Below the pieces are notes generated by a model that worked only from the letters and a program-made list of their open reading frames with translations, made no database searches and was not told the origin of the DNA. A program made the position numbers and the translations under genes. From contig CM035164.1 in the NCBI GenBank assembly GCA_020205615.1, forward strand, positions 126,831,537 through 126,895,536: DNA of 64,000 nt, in the 5' to 3' direction. Shown here piece after piece: positions 12,430-24,574 of this stretch. The stretch comes from Panax quinquefolius (taxonomy: Eukaryota > Streptophyta > Magnoliopsida > Apiales > Araliaceae). Numbering within the stretch: position 1 is the first letter of the stretch; each line of letters starts with the position of its first letter.

Positions 12430-12870
12430 GCAAGTCACACAAAATGGGCCTTTAATTGACAATATCGCACTCGCATTTCTTGCATATGATCTTCTACTCA
12501 ATGCGCCGCCTACCACGCTTGCTTTTCCAGATGGTATTGGATGGTATGATCATAATCTTTCAATGCTTCAAGCCAACGTCGTTGTCGCATGTTGTGTTCC
12601 TTTGAGTGAAGAAATATTTGAGGCTTTTATGATCCGTAAAGATCTCCACTTTCTCCCCATACAAGTAATGCCTCCAAATTTTAAGTGCAAGATAACAAAC
12701 CGCCAACTCTAGATCATGAGTAGGATAATTCCTCTCATATTCTTTGAGTTGTCATGAGGCATAGCTATAACTTTTCCATGTTGCATGAGAACACATCCCA
12801 ACCCTTTGCGCCTCAAGCATCATCAGAGATGACAAATCCTCCGAGCCGATGGTATTGTCGTAACAGTCTT
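12430..12870 (-). pseudogene. RNase H region of A1 (broken)
   Basis: Minus strand carries the conserved [20 protein letters not shown] stretch and [12 protein letters not shown] near 12600-12690, the TDHK block that includes a catalytic Asp of Ty3/gypsy RNase H. It lies in the normal order between RT and integrase and is interrupted by stops. The open frames on the opposite strand here are chance. Confidence 0.65.
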
Positions 12871-12889
12871 TGAAATAAGTCTCCTCTTG

Positions 12890-13720
12890 AGTTCTTGAAA
12901 ACTCCTCTCACATTCTTCGCTCCAACCGAACTTTGTATCTTTTCGAGTCAGCTGAGTCAATGGAGTAGCGATTTGAGAAAATCCTTCCACGAATCTCCGA
13001 TAATAACCAGATAAACCGAGAAAGCTACGATTTGGGTCATCGATTTAGGTTGTTCCCAACTTTGAATAGCTTCAATTTTTGCTGGGTCAATGATATTCCA
13101 TGACTTGATACCACGTGCCCAAGGAATGCTACTTCTTCGCCGTAATTCATATTTCTTCAACTTGGCATAAAGCTTATATTCACGAAGCTTTTGGAGTGTC
13201 AGCCTCAAGTGTTGCTCATGATCTTCACGGCTTTTGGAATAAATAAGGATGTCATCAATAAAGACGACCACAAAGTGATCTAAATATTCCTTGAATACTC
13301 GGTTCATCATATCCATGAAGGCAAAGGAGCATTAGTCAATCCAAAGGACATGACTAAGAATTCATAATGCCCGCATCGAAGTTCTCGAAAGTCGTATTTG
13401 GAATGTCGTGGTTCTAATCTTCAATTGGTGATATCCTAACGAAGATCAATCTTTGAAAAGAATTTGGCTCCTTGCAACCGATCAAACAGTCATCAATACG
13501 TGGCAATGGATACCTATTTTGATGGTGACATGATTCAACTCCCGATAATCAATACAAAGTCGCATACTCCCATCTTTCTTCTTCACGAATAGAACCAAGC
13601 ACCTGGAGGAGAAGTACTAGGGCGAATAAAGCCAATGTCTAACAATTCCTGCAGTTGGGTCTTTAACTCCTCGAAGTTCAATAGAGCCATTCAATATGGG
13701 GCTTTGGAAATAGGTTTTGT
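12890..13720 (-). pseudogene. Reverse transcriptase of A1 (broken)
   Basis: The frame at 12957-13316 starts [32 protein letters not shown] is the catalytic YxDD-type motif of RT in its gypsy form. It continues through [19 protein letters not shown] and [10 protein letters not shown], then the connection region. The upstream fingers region ([21 protein letters not shown], compare 50441-50719) is present toward 13700 but frameshifted. Length of the whole RT zone matches the family. Confidence 0.8.
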
Positions 13721-13842
13721 ACAGGGTTCAAGGTCGATACAAAATTCAATTTCACGCCTGGGTTGGCTGTGAAGTTCTTTCTAGGAATACGTCAGAAATT
13801 TATTAACAATAGAAATATCGCTTAAAAGCGACGTATTTTTGT

Positions 13843-14330
13843 TTAAATCATGACATGAGCTAAGAAAGCTTGACATCCGCTTTTCAATAAACGAATAGCT
13901 TTATGGCTTGAGATGACCGTGATTGATTTTAATGGTTTGGTCGTTTGAATTCGCATAATAGGTTGATTAGGAATATGAAAGCTAACAACCTTACGAAAAT
14001 AATCAATTTTTGCATGATAAGTAGTTAACCAATCAATCCCTAGAATCACGCCAAATGCAAGTATTTTTAATGAAATAAGATCGACGGTAATGTGAGGGTA
14101 CCGATTTGAACCAAACAAGACTTATAAACAAAGATGGATGTAATGAAGGTTTCTCCCAACTGAGTTTCCACAGATAAGTCAAAGTCTAATTTCTCCGGAG
14201 TCAAATTTAATAGATGAGCGCAAGTAGGAGAAATAAAAGAATGGGTAGAACCGGTATCAAATAAAGTATAGACTTCATTAGAGTTTATGATAAGCTTACC
14301 CGCGTGATGACCTCATTCGGGTTCCTTGCT
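13843..14330 (-). pseudogene. Retropepsin-like protease region of A1 (broken)
   Basis: The frame at 13843-14118 contains HITVDLISLKILAFGVILGIDWLTTYHAKIDYF, the typical C-terminal half of the gypsy aspartic protease (ILGxDWL). The region toward 14250-14280 encodes the DTGSTHSF-type active-site block in a broken frame. The coding region stops at 14373 where element B1 is inserted; it resumes at 23234 with the gag zinc knuckle. Confidence 0.75.
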
Positions 14331-14373
14331 CTCCGGGAGGTCACAACAAACGCTCTCCTTTGGAGACTTTACC

Positions 14374-16761
14374 CGTGACGCCCCCAAAATTAGGTATACG
14401 CCACCCATCTTGGGTCGCCACTTACATGGTACATAAATTCAAATACAACTTACTAATATAACTGTAGTAATAATACGATATAAACCGTGAGTTTGAATAC
14501 AAATATTGTCTACTAGATATTATACAAACTCAAAAGGAGTCCTCATTACAACTATTATCACACTATTTCACGTAATAGTGAGGACTACTAATGCTATCCT
14601 CTCGACCATTACTCCGCTCCCCGACTCGTCTCAAATTATGTTCTCATTTCAAGAGAATAAAGAAAGAAAGGGTGAGCTCAACTAGCCCAAGAAGAAATAT
14701 TATGACTAAGATAATGCGTAATAAATTATCATTAGCCTTCAACAAAGTTAAAACCGATAAAATACAATAGACAACCGGTTTAATCATGCAATGAATATAC
14801 GCAATCCATTAAAAGAGTCAAGTAGAGAATAAAGTCTACTATCTTTTAGGTTTTAAAAGGTTTTCATTAATTTTTATCACGAGACTCAAATTAAATAAAC
14901 CACCACATCTAATCATCCCCGTATTACTACCAAGGATTTTCATCAAATTATCAATGATCATGACTATACCGAATCACCCCCGGGTCATAATCATACCAAA
15001 AACTATCCATCATCGCATTACAAAGCCATCGTGGACTTTTGTCACATCATTTATATCAAGTCATGATTATACCGAATGATCCTCGTCATAATCATACTAA
15101 GTTCATCTATGCACGTAAGCCAAAGATAACATAATATAACATGAGGATGATGACAATGACATAATAATTCAATAAAACAAGTTCAAGAATTATTTAATCC
15201 ATGAATTATTAACGTCCATATTGTCAACACGATATCTTTTTTAGAGAGTAAAATTCAAGAATGATCGTAAGAATATTTCCATGAAAAGATATCGATGAAA
15301 CGCAAATATCAAGGATATTCCACTAATTTCATGGAGTATAGAAGTCAAAGTTTTAACCAACCGGGTATAATAAAGAATGGAATAACAAAAGAAATCACCA
15401 CGCATGCTTGATTGCAGATGACAAAGTTATTCCAACGTAATAATAATAACGGAACCAGTCGTGAAATTCACACCGGCTGTGATGTTCCAACGTAATAATA
15501 AAGATGGAACCGCATCCGGTAAAACACATGATAGGATATTCCAACAGAATGATAAAGATTTTAACCAGTCCTGTAAAAACACATGCGAGCAGATGTTCCA
15601 ATGTAATAATAATAAAGATTTTAACCAGTCCTGTAAAACACACGCATGTGATGTTCCAATGTAATAATAAGAATGTCACCAAGTATAGGGTAAATCATGC
15701 ATATACAAGTTATTCCAATGTAATAATAAGCAATGGAATAACATAAGGATTTCACCAAGTATAGGGTATGCCATGATACAAAGTTATGTATAGGGTATGC
15801 CACTTTTACAAAAGTTATTCCAATGTAATAATAATGAATGGAATAATGTAAGTTCTCTTCAAGAAGAAAGAATAACACCCCTCACCGTAAAAAACCTAAT
15901 ATAGAAGTAGTGAAGTAGCGTAATACTCTTCTTCTTTCTATAATTTTCTCTATAGCTTCTTTCTATAATTTCTCTCTCTGTAGTTTCAATGAATTCGTAA
16001 GAAAATAATGAAGGAATGAGCTTCATTTATAGGAAAATGGAATGCATAAGAATTAATCCATGAACTATCTCCGTATTGATTTACTTTAATCTGACGGTCC
16101 ATATTTAAAAAAAATCTTTTAAATAAAATATAATATATTCTATTTATATAAAACATTTTACTATGCAAACACTATGCAATACTATGCAAAACACTTTGCA
16201 AAAATACTATGCAACACTACGCATAATAAAATATAATATATTCTATTTATGTAATAACTTTAATAAAGTATTCTATTTTATATAAAAGATGTTTCGCTTT
16301 TATTACGTTAATAATACGAATAAAACAAAACGTCATTATCGCTATAATAATTCATATTATTAATCGACAATAATGGAATCAAACCGAGTGACTTCTCACA
16401 TAAGCATCAATAATCAATACCGTGTGTACTATGCAACCACACGACGTATCGCATTTTTTACTACCGAGTAGTTCAACAAGAACTACGGTAAAACTTCCGC
16501 CGTTATTTCAATAAAATATTTTTGTCGCTTTCAATCCGACAATAATTACGCTAGGTCCACCAATGATTGAGTCGTTGTATTTAATATTCCCCGCTAAACC
16601 GAATATTCCCCACCAATCGAATATATAATATAACCACTTGATACTTTGTAAAATTTATAAATACTACCCACAACTATAATATTATCTCAAATTCACACCA
16701 TAATATTAAAAATTACTTCAACAAAATTTAAATCTTTATTGATAAAATCTGGGGTCTCACA
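14374..16761 (-). repeat. 3' LTR of B1
   Basis: Plus-strand start cgtgacgcccccaaaattag and end ggggtctcaca. Holds the two hairpin blocks (about 14956-15098), the ~56-bp minisatellite (about 15435-15660), a decayed TATA (cttcatttatagg near 16021) and the ctatgcaaacac repeats (about 16160-16210). Confidence 0.85.
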
Positions 16762-16774
16762 ATCTCCTCCTTAT
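16762..16774 (-). other. Polypurine tract of B1
   Basis: Plus strand atctcctccttat directly after the LTR; on the minus strand ATAAGGAGGAGAT abuts TGTGAGACCCC. Marks the 3' LTR boundary. Confidence 0.75.
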
Positions 16775-16959
16775 GGAATTTCGCCCTCGAAATTAGGGTA
16801 CGATACTAATATGATAAAGAGATGAGGATACCTTGGATACCTTTATCGCTTAAAATATTAAATTCATCTTTGAAATCGCCAAAGCTATTCATTAACAATT
16901 CATCTTTGCACTACAAAGCAAAAGATATACAACCAGAAAACCAATAATGCCGAGACGCA

Positions 16960-18010
16960 GCTTAATAGTATCACGACCACGAATTATCCATGCACCAATC
17001 GCCAAGGATATTCGTGTTTTTCAATTACTACCATGATTATACCGAATAATCCTTCGGTCATAATCATACCAAGTCTATCAATGCACTACTACCAAAGATG
17101 ACTTTTTACCACATCCATGAATTAATATTTCATTGTTTGAGACTCACCAATAATTAATCCATATCATCGAATCATCCCCGCACTACGTGCCAAGGATATT
17201 CATTAAGTATCACGACCACGAAATTATCCATGCACTACTACCAAAGATAATCGTGTATTCATTAAGATCACGACCACAAATTATCCATGCACTACTACCA
17301 AAGATAATTGTGTATTCATTAAGATCACGACCACAAATTATCCATGCACTACTACCAAAGATAATCGTGTATTCATTAAGTATCACGACCACAAATTATC
17401 CATGCACTACTACCAAAGATAATCGTGTATTCATTAAGATCACGACCACAAATTATCCATGCACTACTACCAAAGATAATCGTGTATTCATTAAGATCAC
17501 GACCATAAATTATCCATGCACTACTACCAAAGATAATCGTGTCTTCATTAGTATCACGACCACAAATTATCCATGCACTACTACCAAAGATAATCGTATT
17601 CATTAAGATCACGACCACAAATTATCCATGCACTACTACCAAAGATAATCGTGTATTCATTAAGATCACGACCACAAATTATCCATGCACTACGGCCAAA
17701 GATAATAGCGTGTATTCATTAGTATCACAACCACAAATTATCCATGCACTACTACCAAAGATAATCGTATTCATTAAGATCACGACCACAAAATTATCCA
17801 TGCACTACTACCAAAGATAATCGTGTATTCATTAAGATCACGACCACAAATTATCCATGCACTACTACCAAAGATAATTTTGTATTCAATTAAGGTTATG
17901 ATTATACCCTAACAATCCCCTCGGTCATAATCATACCAAGTCCATCTATGCACTACAAAGCCATGATGACTTTCAACATAATATAAGCATGAGGATAATG
18001 ATATAAAGAA
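16960..18010. repeat. LTR-A-like segment inside B1 interior, with expanded array
   Basis: Although internal to B1, this stretch follows the order of the A-type LTR: actcacc...atcatcgaatcatccccgca (near 17140-17180), the tatcacgaccac unit, then gattatac...tcataatcatacc, aagtccatctatgcactac, catgatgactttcaacataa and atataagcatgagg (to about 18000). In LTR A the middle part has one to two units; here it has about twelve. The segment is non-coding. Confidence 0.75.
17208..17886. repeat. Tandem array of a ~57-bp unit, about 12 copies
   Basis: Units begin near 17208, 17266, 17323, 17381, 17439, 17495, 17552, 17608, 17665, 17724, 17779 and 17839. Each contains tatcacgaccacaaattatc, then catgcactactaccaaagat and aatcgtgtattcattaag. 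Copies are very similar, differing by single-base changes and small indels, so the expansion is recent relative to the element. Units are contiguous with no unique spacers. Confidence 0.95.
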
Positions 18011-19190
18011 TCAATCAAACGAGATAAAGGATAAATATTAAACATTTATAATATAATTTATCCAGATTCAAGAATATCCCATGTTATCAATCACTTAATA
18101 ATCTCATAATCTAATAACATTAATATTATAACAATATTTTAATCATTTCTTAAATTTATAAACAATTTATCTTAATTGTTTACGCTTTTACCATATAATG
18201 CATTTAATCATTCAAAATGCCATACTCATAAGATATCATCACCAATTATCAAATCTCTCAAAAAAATATGCATATACTCTATATAGGATTCTCTAGCCAT
18301 AAAATCCTATTTTCAACTTTTGTTACTTCACATAACATATTTAACTCATATGTTCCTAACTAAACTATTTTCATGAAAATACCAAATCAGTCCCAAAAAT
18401 ATTTCTTTTCTGGGATTTAGCATAATATAGTCCCATAATGAAAATATATTTTTCTCGAATTTTTAAAATTCATTTACTATTTTTCAAAAATCAATTTCTA
18501 ATTAATTCCTTAAGAAATTAGCTACCTCAAGTTTAACTCCAAAAATTCCCAAATCTTGGCAGGACCTTACACATGTTAACGTGAGCTTCTAGTTTAAATT
18601 TCATGGTCATCGGAGTTATAGAACTCCGGTTATAGCGTTTTTCGTCGGGAAAACCTAAATATTGAAAGAGTCATAACTTGCTCATTTTAAGTCAGAATGA
18701 GCCCATTTTTGGACAGGAGATACTTTATACCATATACCTTCATTTCCCTAAAGGCTAGAATTTTTCTCATAATTTAAGTGGCCGAAACAGCTCCTTAAAG
18801 TTTCTGGGCAGTAGCATTTTCGAAATTTACAGCTTTGGCCTCCTTTGCTAAAATCAGTCCACACAAAAATCTACAACACATTTTCCAGTAATTCCACTTG
18901 GATTAGTTAGGTAACTCATAGATCTAACTCTAGGACTTGACCATACTCAAAAATTCAAAATATAATAGGAGATATGGTCAATTGAATTTCATGTTACGTT
19001 TTTTCACCAAAATCTAATTTTCAACTCTTTGTGATTTCTAAGAAACTTTCATGTTTTTACATACTAACCAACATAACTCATCATAAAACTTACTAATACC
19101 ACGAATACCCATGATTTTCATCAGTTCTATACTTTTATTATGACTTTCATCATAATCCTCATAAACAGATCCTGTTGAAGAAATATTTGA
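18011..19190. other. Non-coding interior block of B1
   Basis: AT-rich sequence with no credible reading frame. The part from 18250 onward is shared with B2 at 1-950, so it is a fixed component of the type-B family and sits where pol would be in an autonomous element. I do not recognise its origin. Confidence 0.7.
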
Positions 19191-20640
19191 GGGTTTAAGA
19201 AATGGGTTTTTGTACTGGGGTCAATACAAAATTCGATTTCACGCTCTAGGGTAGGCTAGGAAGTCTTCAAGAATACGCCAAGAAATTTATTAATGATAGA
19301 AATATCATTCAAAATCATTTTCTCGTCCAAGACTTGGATAGTACGTCACATTAATACCAACTGTGACTTCTATCCCTTAACCTAGATAGCACCTCACAAT
19401 GATACCTATAAACTTGCCATCTTCATTCACGATGTCGTCTACAGAAAGCCTGGCTTCGGTGCATTCCACACAAGGAAGTCAACAACGAAAGGATCGGGTT
19501 CTTTACTTATGGCTTGATATAACAGTGATTAACTTTAGGGTTTGGTTACTTTGAATTCGTATAACAGGTTGGTTATGAATATAAAAGCTAAAAACCTTAC
19601 AAAAAGAATAATAAGTAGTTAATCAATCGTTTTCAAAAATTACCTCAAAGGCAAGAATTTTTAAAGATATAAGATCGTGAAAGTGTTTATTTGAAACAAC
19701 AAGATTTAAAAATAGTAGCGGTAACGAAGGCTCCTACTAACGAAGTTTCAACCAATAAGTCAAAGTCTAAATTCTCCGGAGTCAAATTTAAACGTTGAAC
19801 GCAACTAGGTGAAATAAAAGAGTGGGTAGAACTTGTATTGAATAAAGTATAGACTTCGCAATAATTAATTTACCCGTAATAACTTCGTTCGGTTTCTCGA
19901 CAAACGCCTCGCTTAAATTACCGAAGTTTGACTTTTTACTATAGGGTACATTCCACCCTTAAGTGCTTCTTCATTTCCCGATCCATGATTTGAATCATTA
20001 TTCTCCGATCCATATCGAATTCGGGTTGACCGCCATGCATGTAATTCAATTCGATGTTGGGTTCTCCCAATTCTTTCCAAAAAGCAAAGTCCATTTCATC
20101 TATTTTGGCTTTATTGATCTGGACGTCTTTTCTACACTATCAACGCGTTGTGTAGCTTTTACCCATGCATCGCCTATTCTCCTTCGTTGAGCTTGTTTCT
20201 TCTTTTAGCCGATCTTTGATTTTTAAATTCTCGATTCCAACTTTAATATCTTACACCCCGCCAAAGCGTGATTTTGTTCGAGCATCACATATCGGGTAAC
20301 CCAATTTTGAATTGTTGTATCCCTTTGTTCCACGACTCGCTTGCCGCTCTTCAACTCTCGTTTCTTCTAGCTCACGAACACGATTTTGTAATTCTAAGTT
20401 TTGATCATAAATTTCTTCTAACCAATTCTCCTCGTGTTCTTCTTCTTCCTTTCTTCCTCTTCTTCCTCACTTTCACCGCTACCTCTCAACTAATTAGCTC
20501 TTTGCAACAATTAGTTCTTCATTCACTACGTGGATATCTCTAATTTGTTCCTCGTCTCGACAATCGCATTAACTCCGATTAGTGATTAAAGGTGTCACAA
20601 CAACCACATTCACTCCATTGTGAATATTTTCACCGCCATT
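19190..20640 (-). pseudogene. gag-protease remnant of B1
   Basis: Minus-strand reading. Near 20355-20435 it gives an acidic stretch followed by NWLEEIYDQNLELQNRVREL, a short coiled coil that also occurs in element D (YDQNIELQNRIHELEKK, about 63605-63680) but not in the A gag. Toward 19240-19900 the protease-side sequence and DTG-region (near 19830) are recognisable but frameshifted. The frame ends near 19190 at sequence corresponding to the start of RT; nothing of RT follows. Gag would form the particle; this copy has several stops. Confidence 0.65.
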
Positions 20641-20810
20641 TCAAAACACCGCCACAACACGAGGGTTAATTAATATATCAAATATTATCCCTATACTCCG
20701 ATCGACCAATTAAATACCAAATAAACTTAGGTAGGTCATACTAGCGAAGGAATTTCCGCCTCCCTCCTCCTAGTTCTTATCTCACATCTTAGCCAGGGAT
20801 CATATCCTAA

Positions 20811-20822
20811 GCTCGATACCAA
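20811..20822 (-). other. Primer-binding site of B1 (one-to-two base decay)
   Basis: Plus strand gctcgataccaa just before the LTR; the expected form is gctctgatacca, whose reverse complement TGGTATCAGAGC pairs with the 3' end of initiator tRNA-Met. Confidence 0.7.
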
Positions 20823-20823
20823 C

Positions 20824-23233
20824 CGTGACGCCCCAAAATTAGGTATACGCCACCCATCTTGGGTCGCCACTTACATGGTACATAAATTCAAATACAACTT
20901 ACTAATATAACTGCTGTGGTACAATACGATATAAACTCGTGAGTTTGAATACAAATATTGTCTACTAGATATTATACAAACTCAAAAGGAGTCCTCATTA
21001 CAACTATTATCACACTATTTCACTAATAATAGTGAGGACTACTAATGCTATCCTCTCGACCATTACTCCGCTCCCCGACTCGTCTCAAATGCTATGTTCT
21101 CATTTCAAAGAAACAAAGGAAAGAAAGGGTGAGCTCAACTAGCCCAAGAAGAAATATTATGACTAAGATAATGCGTAATAAATTATCATTAGCCTTCAAC
21201 AGTGTTGTTAAACCGATAAAATACAATAGACAACCGGTTTAATCTGCAGCTGAATATGCAATCCATTAAAAGAGTCAAGTAGAGAATAAAGTCTACTATC
21301 TTTTAGGTTTTAAAAGGTTTTCATCAATTTTTATCACGAGACTCACTTAAATAAACCACCACATCTAATCATCCCCGTATTACTATTCCAAGGATTTTCA
21401 TCAAATTATCAATGGTCATGACTATACCGAATCACCCCGGTCATAATCATACCAAAACTATCCATCATCGCATTACATGTGCCACTGTGGACTTTTGTCA
21501 CATCATTTATATCAAGTCATGATTATACCGAATGATCCTTGGTCATAATCATACTAAGTTCATCTATGCACGTAAGCCAAAGATAACATAATATAACATG
21601 AGGATGATGACAATGACATAATAATTCAATAAAACAAGTTCAAGAATTATTTAATCCATGAATTATTAACGTCCATATTGTCAACATGATACTGTTTCGT
21701 AGAGTAAAATTCAAGAATGATCAGAAGAATATTTCCATGAAAAGATACTGGATGAAACGCAAATATCAAGGATATTCCACTAATTTCATGGAGTATAGAA
21801 GTCAAAGTTTTAACCAACTGGGTATAATAAAGAATGGAATAACAAAAGAAATCACCATGCATGCGGTATTGTGACAGACAAAGTTATTCCAATGTAATAA
21901 TAATAACGGAACCAAATCGTCGTGAAATTCACAATCGATGATGTTCCAATGTAATAATAAAGATGGAACCGCATCCTAAAAACACACGACATAGGATATT
22001 CCAATGTAATGATAAAGATTTTAACCGTGTCCTGTAAAACACACATGCATGTGATGTTCCAATGTATAATAATAAAGATTTTACCCAGTCCTGTAAAACA
22101 CACGCATGTGATGTTCCAAATGTAATAATAGAAGAATGTCACCAAGTATAGGGTAAACTCACAGATACAAAAGTTATTCCAATGTAATAATAAGCAATGG
22201 AATAACATAAGGATTTCACCAAGTATAGGGTATGCCACAGATACAAAAGTTATGTATAGGGTATGCCACTTTTACAAAGTTATTCCAATGTAATAATAAT
22301 GAATGGAATAATGTGTTCTCTTCAAGAAGAAAGAATAACACCCTTACCGTAAAAAGAACCGAATATAGAAGTAGTGAAGTAGCGTATACTTTCTTCTTTC
22401 TATAATTTTCTCTATAGCTTCTTTCTATAATTTCTCTCTCTAGTTTCAATGAATTCGTAAGAAAATAATGAAGGAATGAGCTTCTATTTATAGGAAAATG
22501 GAATGCATAAGAATTAATCCATGAACGGTCCCGTATTGATTTACTTTAATCTGACGGTCCATATTTAAAGAAAAATCTTTTAAATAAAATATAATATATT
22601 CTATTTATATAAAACATTTTACTATGCAAACACTATGCAATACTATGCAAAACACTATGCAAAAATACTATGCAACACTATGCATAATAAAATATAATAT
22701 ATTCTATTTATAGAATAACTTTAATAAAGTATTCTATTTTATATAAAAGATGTTTCGCTTTTATTACGTTAATAATACGAATAAAACAAAACGTCATTAT
22801 CGCTATAATAATTCATATTATTAATCGACAATAATGGAATCAAACCGAGTGACTTCTCACATAAGCATCAATAATCAATACCGTATTATTACTATGCAAC
22901 CACACGACATCGCATTTTTACTTTTACTACCGAGTAGTTCAACAAAGAACCACGGTAAAACTTCCGCCGTTATTTCAATAAAATATTTTTTGTCGCTTTC
23001 AATCCGGCAATAATTACGCTGGGTCCCACCAATGATTGAGTCGTTGTATTTAATATTCCCTCGCTAAACCGAATATTCCCCGACCAATCGAATATAATAT
23101 AACCACTTGCATACTTTGTAAAATTTATAAATACTACCCACAACTATAATATTATCTCAAATTCACACCATAATATTAAAAAAAATTACTTCAACAAAAT
23201 TTAAATCTTTATTGATAAAATCGGGGTCTCACA
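20824..23233 (-). repeat. 5' LTR of B1
   Basis: Plus-strand start cgtgacgccccaaaattagg, end ggggtctcaca. Minus-strand TATA box TATAAATAG at 22484-22492 places transcription start near 22455, so the element's RNA leader is about 1.6 kb. Contains the hairpin blocks (about 21419-21556) and the ~56-bp minisatellite (about 21885-22120). Confidence 0.85.
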
Positions 23234-24574
23234 CTACTAGGTTTTGACTTTTCCGACTGACCTTTGGTGCCTCCATCCTAGTTGAATTTGTCTTGATGAA
23301 CGAAAAATCGAGCTAAGTGACCTTCTTTCCACAATTATAACATGCTTTTTACTGACGTGGCGCGATTTGGATCGATGTGTCCTCTCCTCCGCATTTGAAG
23401 CATATGATAGGTGGTCTTTCTCCTTCCTTAACAACTGGTCTTTGGTCTTTGACGCTCTTTCCATCATTGTTGAATCTCCTTTTCTTGAAATGTCCATTCT
23501 TATTGTTTTAGCCTACGATTACCACCAAAGTGGTTACCATATCTCGACACCGCTGATTCCTCCACGCTTGTTGTCACCGCTCGATGACTACTACTCATTT
23601 GGTATTATAATTTTGCTTACCGCTTCTTTTTAGTTAAGGTTGACTCGTTATCGCTACTCCACTAATCGATCCCTATTTACAACATCCGAATACAAACACA
23701 GCTTTATGAGAAATAAGATGTTGACGTATTCCCGACTTCAAACCTCTTAAAAACATTCGCGCCATTCTCTCTTCATTATCCACCAAGTGGGACGAAACCG
23801 TGATAACTCCGTAAATTTTGCCTCGTATCGTGTTGCGACACGGCCATATTGTTTTGTTCCAACTTGATAAACTCCACCTCCTTCATGTAATAATACTTTC
23901 GGAAAGTATTTGTCGTTGAACGACTCTGGAACTTCTCCCAAGATATCTTCATCAAAGAGTTGAGTACGTTTCTGGATTCCCACCAATGAATCGCCTCTCG
24001 CGTAACATAAAAGGCGGCAAGGGAACCTTTGCTCCTCGAGCATCCCAAGACATCAAATATCTTAGTAATCTTTATCCATGCTTCCGCCGCGAAGTGGTTT
24101 TGGCTCTCCCTTAAACTCCGGTGGTCCCAGCTCCTTTGAATTGTTTAAGCGGTGACCGCCGAGAGTTTTCCGTGTTTCCACCCACGTTTTGGACGAGTCG
24201 CTCTCGCTTTCTTTGTTGCATGAATTGCATAAAGCCTCCGAACATTTTATCATTCATCATTTGGTCGGTGTTGTTGTTTGCATGAGGATTGTCGCCTTCT
24301 GATACACATTATCCTCGATTATTGATATATGGTGAATCAACGATCACTTTGTGCTCCATTCTATTCTCAACATTCTCGGATGTCATTTTCGACATCTTGC
24401 CACAAAATAAAAGGTTAATTGACAAGTAATATATTATCCATATATTCGACCACCAAATAAAATAACACATAAACTTAGGTAGGTCATACTAGCGAAGGTA
24501 TTCCCCGTCTCTCCCCTCCTAGTACTATTCTCACATCTTAGCCAGGGATCATATCCCTAAGCTCTGATACCAAC
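23234..24574 (-). pseudogene. gag of A1 (right part, downstream of nested B1)
   Basis: Continues the A1 coding region split by B1. From left to right on the plus strand: the CCHC zinc-knuckle region (23240-23420, with HNYNCG-type and CFKC-type blocks in broken frames), the basic linker (MDISRKGDSTMMERASKTKD), then the gag core at 23747-24253 (WWESRN, KISWEKFQSR, EVEFIKLEQNNM, ELSRFRPTWW) and the N-terminal part. Two overlapping frames are needed to read the core, so it is frameshifted. Its leader ends at an intact primer-binding site. Confidence 0.8.
24561..24572 (-). other. Intact primer-binding site of A1 (initiator tRNA-Met type)
   Basis: Plus strand gctctgatacca; reverse complement TGGTATCAGAGC, the classical 12-nt sequence complementary to plant initiator tRNA-Met. 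It lies two bases from the LTR end and is the only undamaged copy in the window. Confidence 0.9.

Larger units (their letters stand above)
14374..23233 (-). mobile_element. Complete non-autonomous type-B LTR retrotransposon (B1) nested in A1
   Basis: Two LTRs of the same type (14374-16761 and 20824-23233) enclose a 4.06-kb interior with a polypurine tract next to the left LTR and a primer-binding site next to the right LTR, so it reads on the minus strand. The interior has gag-protease remnants but no RT, RNase H or integrase, and instead carries a non-coding block and a 57-bp tandem array. Flanking pentamers ttacc (14369-14373) and ctact (23234-23238) differ only by two C/T transitions, consistent with a target-site duplication. 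The A1 coding region continues across the insertion. It fits the described TR-GAG class of gag-only LTR elements. Confidence 0.85.

Noticed and set aside
12428..12712. Plus-strand 94-residue frame
   Set aside because: It is antisense to the RNase H region of A1, whose minus strand has [10 protein letters not shown].
17187..17820. Long frames on both strands across the 57-bp array (19-residue repeat proteins)
   Set aside because: 57 is 3 x 19, so any stop-free unit gives a repeated peptide. Frames are open on several registers and both strands, with no start context or conservation; treated as a by-product of the array.
17208..17886. CRISPR-like regular repeats
   Set aside because: Units are contiguous with no unique spacers, and the setting is a plant retrotransposon.
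24561..24572. tRNA gene suggested by the tRNA-like sequence
   Set aside because: Only 12 bases complementary to the tRNA 3' end, in the expected place beside an LTR; no cloverleaf. No tRNA or rRNA gene was recognised in the window.
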